Positions 41,054-51,400 of a DNA stretch of 64,000 bases are shown here, piece after piece. The position numbers and the translations under genes were made by a program. Below the pieces are notes generated by a model. It saw nothing but the letters and a program-made list of their open reading frames with translations, was not told the origin of the DNA and searched no databases. Position 1 is the stretch's first letter. Each line of letters starts with the position of its first letter. Origin of the DNA: Phycisphaerae bacterium (lineage in GTDB: Bacteria; Planctomycetota; Phycisphaerae; Sedimentisphaerales; Anaerobacaceae); NCBI GenBank assembly GCA_028715705.1, contig JAQURJ010000002.1:1-64000 (forward strand), in the 5' to 3' direction.

Positions 41054-42409
41054 ATGGGAATAAAAATTGAACATAGACCCAGCGGTGAATCGGTCGGTAA
41101 TATTGCTTACGCAGTGGGACAAGGAGAGGGGCTGGAACGCCGCACACAGCAGGATAGAGAATACAGTCTCCAGCGGGAAATAAACGCTATCAGAGAAAGA
41201 GCGCGTCAGGATGCGAACGCTCAGTTCTATGCTCAATTACAGGCTCAGATTCAAGCCCGCAATGACGAAATGGCATTTCGGGAAAGACAGTATGAGGAAC
41301 TTCCGGGAAGGCAGCAGCAACTTGGTGAAATTGAAAATAGTCTAAGAAAAGATTTAGGTGAATGGGAATACTCCCGCGCACAGCAGCGGGAACTTGCTAA
41401 ACTGTCACAGGCAAGAGACTATGTCACGCGCAATCCCGACGGACGCTACAGTCCGCAGGAGCAGGAAAATTTTCTTCGCCAGATAGATGAAATGGAGTTC
41501 GGCTTTAAGCCAATGCAGAAAAAGACCGAATCGCCTTGGCCTAAAGAGCAGGATGTAGGCCAGATTTGGACAGACCAGACCAGCGGCGCAACTTTAACTC
41601 GTGACGACAAAGGCAATGTCAAAGTGCTTGTTGACCCTGATGACAGCACATCTTTTGCCAACCAGCTTAAACTGAAGGAAACAATCGCCAAACACGCAAA
41701 GGATATTTACGATTCTCGTCAGATGTCGGAAAATCCTATTTCTATAGAAGAATCCTTCAAAATCGCCGAAAAATTTTATGCCGATCTTATGCCGCAGCCG
41801 CAAAATAATCCCACGCCAGCCGGTGATGAAGAAACAATGGCCGACACAATGCTTCGCAGCGTAATGAGTCCGCAAACTTATCAAGCGGCCAAAGCGACAG
41901 GACTGCCTTTAAAAGATATTTACTTTATGACTCAGCAGTTAATGTCGCAGCCGCAAGGAAGTGTTACTCTTGCAGACGACGTTAAGAAAAAAGACTGGCT
42001 TGCAAATGACAATAATTTTAATAAATTCAAAGAGCGGTACGCAAGAGGTGTTCCTCGAAGTCAGATAGAACAGGACTACCAAAATCAGAATGCTGCTCCT
42101 GATAAAATCGCTTTGGAATGGCAACAAGCCGGGGGCGATCCAAGTGCAGAGTACGCATACCAAAAATATCTCAAAGAACACAAGAAAAAAAATCTGCCCA
42201 CAAAAAAAGGATGGAAAACGGTTGATGGTGAAATTGTATCTCTTGATTGGACACCGCCTTTGACAAGAAAAGAGTTTTGGGAAAAAGCTAACGAAGATGA
42301 TGCGTTCGCAAAAAAATATTTTGCCGGAGCAATAAACAGGAAACCGCCTTCTTTCACAGGCGGCGGAATACCAACCGCAAAAGGCACAATGGCTTTGGGG
42401 ATTAGATAA
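41054..42409 (+). CDS. Putative internal/ejection protein, coiled-coil rich
   Basis: A 451-residue hydrophilic protein. Residues 25-150 are long charged helices (QQDREYSLQREINAIRERAR), a small beta segment follows (GQIWTDQTSGATLTRDDKG), and the rest is helical with Gln/Asn/Pro linkers. The C-terminus has KKGWKTVDGEIVSLDWTPP. Length, composition and place before the giant polyvalent gene match virion internal proteins. Its stop overlaps the next start by one base (TAATG). Confidence 0.65.
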   Translation: MGIKIEHRPSGESVGNIAYAVGQGEGLERRTQQDREYSLQREINAIRERARQDANAQFYAQLQAQIQARNDEMAFRERQYEELPGRQQQLGEIENSLRKDLGEWEYSRAQQRELAKLSQARDYVTRNPDGRYSPQEQENFLRQIDEMEFGFKPMQKKTESPWPKEQDVGQIWTDQTSGATLTRDDKGNVKVLVDPDDSTSFANQLKLKETIAKHAKDIYDSRQMSENPISIEESFKIAEKFYADLMPQPQNNPTPAGDEETMADTMLRSVMSPQTYQAAKATGLPLKDIYFMTQQLMSQPQGSVTLADDVKKKDWLANDNNFNKFKERYARGVPRSQIEQDYQNQNAAPDKIALEWQQAGGDPSAEYAYQKYLKEHKKKNLPTKKGWKTVDGEIVSLDWTPPLTRKEFWEKANEDDAFAKKYFAGAINRKPPSFTGGGIPTAKGTMALGIR

Positions 42410-45400
42410 TGAACTGGCAGGAAATGTTTCTCGATGACTTGACCAACCAGCGAAATGCAACCGCTGTAGCCGAACCTAAGCCAATTGGTCTATTGGAAAA
42501 CATCGAAAGAGGCGGCTGGTCTGGATTTGCAGACAGAGCCACATTCGGTGTTAAGCCGATGGTCGAAGCAGGTATGCTTTATAACGCAACCAAAAGATTC
42601 CAGCTTGATGATTACCCCCGAACTGATGAAGGCTGGCAGCAGAGACTTGATGATAAAGACCGCATTGTCGAATATCTGGAGGAACAGGCCGAAATTTCCC
42701 AGAGAGGTTTGACAATACCGGCTAAGGTGGGAACGGTTGTTTTCGATATGCTTCCCTTTATGGCGGAATTTTTGGCTACAGGCGGATTGTCAGCACTTGG
42801 CAAGGCTGCCGCTAAAAAATCTATCCTTAACTTAGCTGGGAAATACGCAGCCAGCCGTACCGCTCGTATTGCCGCTGATATTGGCTCTACTATGGTGTCT
42901 GCCGGGATAAGAAGCTCACTGACACCACAGCACATAGCGGAAAAATACTTTGAGAATCAGTTACCTCAAATGCAGCTTGATGAAAGTAATAGTGTTGTTC
43001 TCGGTGACACAGAAAATACTCCTGCCACTGCCATTTATAAAGCGATTGGCGATTGGTACATTGAGCTATTAAGCGAAGAATCCGGGGCCGGTATCGCTCG
43101 CATGGCGAAAGGTATAATGCCAAAGGGAATAAATAGTTCCGCATCGAAGCTCATAAATTCACTTCGCAGGAAATGGATAAAAGCTATGCCCGGTAGGGAT
43201 AGTGTGGCATTTGCCAAACGAATGGCTCAAAAAGCTGGTTTTCACGGCATACTTGAAGAAATGGGCGAGGAACGGCTCGGTGACTTGCTTCGTGCGACAT
43301 TTAACATCGAAGATTTTGGTCAAAAAGATGGTAATACTTTTGACAGGCTTGTTGCCGCTATCCCAGATGGCGAGCAGTTGCTTGTCGAGTCACTTGCCTT
43401 TAGCGTACCCAGTGCTGGCAGAATGGCTTTAGCGGCAGGTCACGAACTTGCGGTACAGCCTAAAAAAGAACAGCAGTCAAAAGAATATCTATTGACCCCG
43501 GAGGGTGCGCAATTGTTTGCACGATTAAATCCGCAGGCCGCTTCCACCATTGCACAAAAAGAAAATCCAAGCAGAAAGGATATGCTGGCAACCGGAATAT
43601 CACGCTGGAGCGGCGATGAGAGAAATAAGTTTTCACAGCTTTTACGGCAGTTTCAACAGCCTGCTACACAACAACCGGCGCAGGATTTGCCGCAACCGCC
43701 GATAGAAGAAGCAGAAACTTTGGAAGACCAACCAGAAGAACAACCGCCACAAGTTCCGCAAATACAAACAGACGCCGAAAAGTATTACTATTTCGACGCC
43801 GATGAGGAAAAATTTGTCGAGGCCGAAGATGCCGAAAGGATAGTTTTTCCCGGTCTTGACGGAGCTGATTTCTTTGTCGCACAGAGAAAAGGTAAATGGA
43901 GTGTCTATGAAGCCATCAGCGGTTTGCAGGTCAGCGTTAAAAACAAAACCAAAAAAGGCGCAGTACAGGAGGCTATTGAAAAATTAGGCAAACACACTGC
44001 CGATGATATTCAGAAATATATTGATGCCGCTGTAGAAAAACACGGACATAGCCCAAAGTACCCAGACTACGTTAAAACTCAGACAGAAAAACCGCAACCT
44101 AAACCAACGATGGCGAAATACGGTGATACATATACCGGAGATGCTTTCCGTGCAGAAACCGGCTTCACCCATGATAAGAATGCAACCGCTGCCGATGTTG
44201 TCAGGTATGAGCAGGATGAATTAGGTAATGATTTAGGTGTATCGGATGAACAGCTTAGCGAACTGGAAAATTACTCTGCCGACCAGATTAAATGGGTGAC
44301 AAGGACAGAAGAAGCGGCAAATAGATACGGAACGCCACAGCAGGTACAGGCTGAGGGCGGGAAAGTTATCGCTGAGATCGGCTCTGATGGTGTTTTGGTC
44401 TTAATGCAGAAAACTGAATCCAAAGAGCAACCACAAGAGCCGCAAACAACCACACCAAAGTTTAACGAAGGCCAGAAGGTTAAATACACAGACAGAACCG
44501 GTAAAATCGTTACAGGGATTGTCACTGGCACTACAAAAATCGGCGAAAAAGATTATGTGAATGTAACAGCCGATCCCGAACATGAAACAGTTGTCGGCGG
44601 CGGTATCCCGATTGGCCGAAAGGAAACTATCCCTATTGGTAAGGTGACAGCTATCGAAGAAACTGAGCGAAAAGCTGAATCGAAACCACAGCCCAAAAAG
44701 AAAAGCATTACCGAAAATCTCTCAGCCCAAAAACAACAGCGTCTTGAAGAACTCAAAAAACGGTTCAAGGATAAAATAAATAATCAGCTAAATATGGGTT
44801 TTGACCCTGAAATGCTGACAATCACCGCTGAAATGGCCGCCCTTTATATCGAGGCCGGTGCGAGAACTTTCGCCAAGTTTGCAAAAGCGGTTGTTGCTGA
44901 TGTCGGCGGTCAGTTTAAGCCGTATCTTAAAAGCGCATACCTTGCGGCACGGAATATGCCGGGTATGGAAGATTTTCGCAGCGAAATGGATGGGGCTGAT
45001 TTTGTTGATAAATTGACGGACAGGGAAATTTCTAATATATTGGAAACAGATTCAAAGGAGACAGACAATGCTGGATTGGAACATAGAGGATTGGAAGAAA
45101 CTGGATTTGAGCGGCAAGGACAGCAATCTGATTCAGGCGGCTCTATGGCATCTTCAGGAACAGTGGCCGCGGAAACTGGAGAGGCTTCTATTGAAGGGCA
45201 AGCTGATGAATTATCTTCTGGACGTTCACGACAAGGCACTGGAGCAGAGGACGATACTCAATCAGCAGAACATGCCGGAGGACGTAGTCGAGGAGATGAT
45301 ACACAGACAGGTGGTAGCACCGGAAAATCCCAAGTACCCGGACATGGAAGTGGAGGATCAGATTCTAAACGAGAAGGCGACGAAGCTGCTGGAACAGTTC

Positions 45401-48400
45401 AACAACCTTCTGTGGAGGGACAAGGAAGATTACGACCAGATGCAGTTAACCACAGGATAGCTTCCGATGATGTAATCGCCCCAAAAGGTGCTATTACACA
45501 AATAAAAGCCAATATCGAGGCGATAAAACTATTAAAACAGCTTGAAGCTGAAAACCGCAACGCAACACCCGAAGAACAAAAAATTCTCGCTCAATATAGC
45601 GGCTGGGGGAATCTCTCACAGGTTTTCCACGAAGGCTATGGCCGGGCAATGATTGCCTTTGAGAATAATGAGGACGAATATGAATGGAAGTGGAGCCGAG
45701 ACGAGAATTGGGAAAAAAAATGGGGCAAATACTATAAGCAATTAAAAGAACTTCTCACCGAGCAGGAATTTAACGCCGCTGCCGCTTCTACACTTAACGC
45801 TCATTACACTGAAAGAGGTGTAATTGAGTCGATGTGGGATATGGCCGAAAAACTTGGCTTTAAGGGGGGAACTATTCTCGAACCGGGTGCAGGGATTGGG
45901 CATTTCTTCGGCCTTATGCCGCAGCAGCTTTCAGAAAACAGCAAACTTATCGGTGTTGAACTTGACTCTATCAGCGGTCGCATTCTTTCAAAACTGTACC
46001 CGAAGGCAAAGACATTTAACAAGGGCTTTGAGGATGTAAATATCCCGCCCAATTCAGTTAATTTGGTTATATCAAATTATCCATTCGCTCAGCAAGGCCC
46101 GGCTGATGCGAAAAAACGGTACGGTATAGATTTGAATCTGCACAATTATTTCTTTGCACGCAGTATTGACGCTCTGCGTCCGGGTGGAGTGCTTATCGCA
46201 ATTACTACCCATCACACGATGGATTCGGCGATGAACCAAAGAAAACTGCTCGCTTCAAAAGCAGAGCTTATCGCCGCAATCAGGCTTCCCAATACCGCAT
46301 TTAAGGAAAACGCCGGTACGGAAGTCACTACCGATATTATCATTCTGCGAAAACCTTTGACAGAGCAAATAGGCGGTAGCGACTGGACAAGGGTGGGTGA
46401 AATCGAAACTGAAGAAAGCAAGGTCGCCAGCATAAACGAATATTTCATCAGTAACCCCGAAATGATGTTGGGTAAGCCGAGTATGGAAGGCTCTTTGTAT
46501 GGGGCAGAAGAAGAATTTACCTTAAAACCATTGGATATGCCGCTTTCGCAGTCTATTGATGAGGCTATTGAGAAACTGCCTGAGAACATAATTTCCGCTG
46601 ATACTGCCGATGTCGATTTTGAGGATATTGGTTCTGCTGACGGGTACAAGGATAATTCGCTTATTTTCCAGAACGGAAAATTAGTTGTTTTGCAGGAGGG
46701 TAAATTTGTACCTGTATCGGAAGTAAGCGACAAACTAAAATCAGCCAGCGCGAAAAAACAGGCCATTCGCTACATAAAACTTCGTGACACATACCAACAG
46801 CATCTTCAAACAATGCTTCGTGAAGACGCTACAGACGACGATATTATCCAGTCCCAAAAGAAATTAAACGAAGCCTACGATGAATATATCGCAAAATACG
46901 GCTTTGTTACCAACGACAGTACCAAGAAATTCTCGTTTGATCCGGGCTATTACCTTGTCGCCTCTCTTGAAGAAGTACATACATCCAAAGACCTTGTAAC
47001 CGGCAAGGACGTAAAACAGGTCGATAAGGCCGCTGTCTTTACTAAAAGGACAATCGAACCTGTCAGACCCCCGGCAAATGCAGAAAGTCTCGCCGACGCA
47101 TTGAAGATTTCACTGTGCTATCGGGGTAAGGTCGATATTAGGTATCTATCAGAACTGATAAATAAAAGTGTGGAAGATGTTCAAAAGCAGCTTTTAGACA
47201 GCGGTATCGCTTACGATAATCCCGCTACCGGCCTTTGGGAAACTTCTGAGCGGTATTTAAGCGGCAATGTCCGGGAAAAACTGCGCGTAGCAGAGGTTGC
47301 CGCAAATAGCGATAAGCATTTTGAAAAGCATGTCAAAGCCCTCGCTGAAATCCAGCCTAAAACGGTAGGTATAAAGGATATTCATTTCAGGCTCGGTGCG
47401 GCATGGATACCGCAGGATATTATTCAGGACTTTGCCCGTGACATCCTCTCCAGCCCATACGCAAAGGTGAAATATGTCGCAAGCCTCGATGAATGGACGG
47501 TCGTTTCCGATAGTTTTGTTCACAACGCCCGAAATACCGAGACCTACGGCACGAAAAGGTTCTATGGGCATGAACTTCTGGAAAAAGCCCTGAATATGCG
47601 CCAGATCAGGGTGACTGATAAAATTAAGGATGGCGACAGCACTCGAACCGTCTTTAATCAGAAGGAAACCCTTGCGGCTCAGATGGTTGTTGAAAAACTC
47701 CAGCAGGAATTTTCAAAATGGATTGAAAAGCATGATGAATACTCCCTGAAATTGCAGGAAGAATATAACGAGCATTTTAATTTCTATGTAACCCCCAAAT
47801 ATAACGGTCAGCATTTGGAACTGCCCGGTTCGAGCAATGTCTTTCAATTAAGAGACTATCAAAAGAACGTCGTCTGGCGGATGCTTCAGGATAGATGCGG
47901 TATGATTGCTCATTGTGTCGGTGCGGGGAAAACTTTGGCAATGGCCGCAACTGCTATGGAGATGCGAAGGCTTGGTTTGGCTAAAAAGCCTTTGATTGTG
48001 GTTCAAAACTCTACGCTTGGGCAGTTTCCGTCACAGTTTAGGGCGATGTACCCAACAGCCAATATACTTGTGGCAACGCCGGAAGACCTTGAGGCGAAAA
48101 AACGCCGTGTCTTTATGGGTCGTATTGCATCGGGTGATTACGATTCCATCATAATGGCACAGAGCAGTTTCGACCTTATCCCCAATGACCCGGCCAGACA
48201 AGAAGAGTATATGCACCAGCAGATGGCTGAGTTAAAGGATAGTCTCTATGATGTTGCCGCTGCTGAGGGTGATAAAAGTCCATCTGTAAAGGCGATTCAA
48301 AGAAGGTTAAAATCACTTGAAAAGAAATTAACTAAACTGCGTGATAAACTCTCCGCTCGGCAGGACGATGTGATAAACTTTGAGCAGCTTGGTATTGACG

Positions 48401-51400
48401 CTCTATTCATAGATGAGGCTCATGCCTATAAAAAACCGCCATTTACCACCAAACTAAGCAATATCAAGGGAATAGACAATAATCCAAGTCAGAAGGCATC
48501 AGACCTGTTTTTGAAATGCCGCCATATTCAGGAAAAAACCAATGGCAAAGGGGTAATCTTAGCCACAGGTACGCCGGTAACGAATACTTTAGGTGAGGCA
48601 TGGCACATGCTGAATCTCTCGACACCACATCTATTGGATGAATTCAGTATTGATACATTCGATAGGTTTGTTGCTGCATTCGCACAAATCCTGCCTACAA
48701 TCGAAATGAACGCAGGCCAGAGATGGGTACAGCGTCAGGTATTGAGTAAATTCGCCAACGGGCCGGAACTATCGAGACTGATACAATCGGCTTGGGACGT
48801 CCTTACCCGTGACGATCTGGCAGCAGAACTTGAAAAACTCGGTAAAAAATTGCCTCAGCTAAGGGGCGGAAAAACTGAATCTGTTAGCGTACCATTGTCA
48901 CCTGCTGTAAAATCATTCAACGGCTTTTTGAAAAAAGTCTATGAACGATATGAAAACTTGCAGGGAAAGGAAAAACAGCAGTATAACTGGGTCCCGGTAG
49001 TAACATACAACGCAGCAAAAGCGGCGGCTCTGGATATTCGATTGGTTTATCCAAAAGCCAAAGACGATCCCGGCAGCAAGGTAAATACATTAGTTAAAAA
49101 CGCTTTGGATATTTATAACAAAACAACCGATTCAAAGGGAACGCAATTATTATTCTGCGATTCATTTAATCACGTCAATATGTCTAATCTAAGCAGGTTT
49201 GTTTCGGGCGAGGCAGTGGAAATAGATGTCGAGGAGGACTCCGAAGCACCTATTATGGAGGATATGTTCCTCTATAAGGATATAAAGCGAAAACTTATAG
49301 GACAGGGAGTTCCTGAACACGAGATTGCTGTTGTCAGGGATTATAAATCCACAGCGCAAAGAGAAGCTCTGTTTGACCGAGTTAATGCAGGAGATGTGCG
49401 AATACTAATCGGCAGTACATCCGCTATGGGTGTCGGTGTAAATGTCCAAAAGAAACTCTATGCTATTCATCATCTCGATACCCCTTGGCTTCCGGCTGAC
49501 CTCGAACAGAGACAGGGAAGGCTACTTCGGTATGGTAATGAAAACGAATTTGTCGAGGAACTTGCCTACGGTATGGAAAATACACTCGATGCAGCCATAT
49601 ACGCAAAGATTGTGCGGAAGGCAAAGTTTATATGGCAGGTATTAAGCGGTCAGGTTAGCGCAAGGGAATTTGAAGACCCGGCAGGTGCGCTGATTATCTC
49701 GGCTGAGGAACAGATGGCTTCATTATCGGGCGATCCGAGAATATTTGAAAAGATCGAACTTGAAAATTCACTTCGCCAGATGCGAATGGAAAAAGACGCA
49801 CACGCTGATGCGGTTGCCCGCAGCCGGGATACCAAATTCAAGAGTCAAAAGGAAATAATGGAACTGGTCGATAAAACAATCCCGGCTAAAAAAGAGAGGC
49901 TTGAAAAACTTGAAAAACTTATCGACGGAACTAACTGGAAACTGAACGGCGAATCTATTGATAAAAAGGATTTAACTGCAAAGCTCTCCGATATAATCGA
50001 CAAACGCAGTGAAAAGATTCTAAACGACACCAAGAAAAGTATTATCGAGCCGTATAATCCAAGAGGTCTTGCTGCCTTGACGGATAATAATATCGTCCTT
50101 AAAAAAAATATAAACGGCCTCGATATTTTGATGGTGATGGGGGTATATAAGGTAGCCGCACACGATGTTAAGGGGGGATTAACTTTTGACTGGCAGGTAG
50201 AGGTAAATACCAAAATTAGTCTTGACGGAACTGGCCTTTATCACAGTGACGCTAAAACCGGCACTGGCGTTGTTATGGCGATTGCCAATATGCCTAAACA
50301 AGCGGCAAGGGAACTTGAAACCAGTGAAAACAGGGTTCAGTATCTAACGAATAACATTAAGGAACTTGAAGCGATAATCGAAAAGCCCTACGAAAAACAA
50401 TCGCAGCTCCAAGCCGCTGAGCAGAAATTATCCGAAATCAATCGAGACCTTGTCGGAGAGGATAAGGATAAACCGCACAATATCAAAAAACCAAAACTTG
50501 CGCCAGATGCGGCAAAACAAACAACATCGGATAATGAGGCTAACACCGAAGACGGCAAAAAGCTGATAAAGAAAATAAACGATGGCAGTACCAAAGGCCC
50601 CCGAACGATTGTTGAATTTGTAAACGATCTTGTATCTGCAAAGATGCTTGTTGGTAAAAGTCAGACTTCCAATAGAAATCCTGCACACTATACCGCATTC
50701 GGTCATATCATTCGCAGCAGAAGCGGTATATGGCAGCTTAACTTCCATGAGGCCGGTCACGCTCTTTCTGAAATGCTCAGCGACAGCAAAAAGAACTGGA
50801 ACAGTGACATTAAAGACGACCTTGTTGCGTTCGCTAAAAGAAGCGGCTCTATGGCCTCAGCGAAAACTGCCGAAGAAGGATTCGCCGAACTTATCCGCTG
50901 CTATATCACAAACCGAGACGAAATACCCGGCAAACTCGTTAAGGGTTTTGAAATGGCTTTAGGCGAATTGTCACCTGATATTCTGGATGGCTTAAATGAT
51001 GCTCGTAAGGCATACAGCCTGCACCGCTCAAAGCCGATTCTCGACCAGTTAAAAGCCATTCAGCAGGATAAACCTGCTGGAAAATCTTTATCAGAATCCC
51101 TTACAGACCTTGCGTATAACGGATTGTACGCATTGCTCGGCGGTTCTGCTGTTATACACCGGCTTATCCGAAGCACATTCAATAAAATGGCTGGCAATGG
51201 AAAATTCTCTGCTTTGGATATTACCGGTGCGGTGGGACTGGTTAAATCGAAGTTGGATAGTGCGTATAAGGCACGGCTAAAACTTGCTCGTAAATTCCGT
51301 GACGAAATTACCAATACCAAAGCGGATATTATGTCAGCATACCAGACTATGATACATCTGCGGCAGGAGGTACAGCGGGCGTTATACGGCATAAGAAAAG

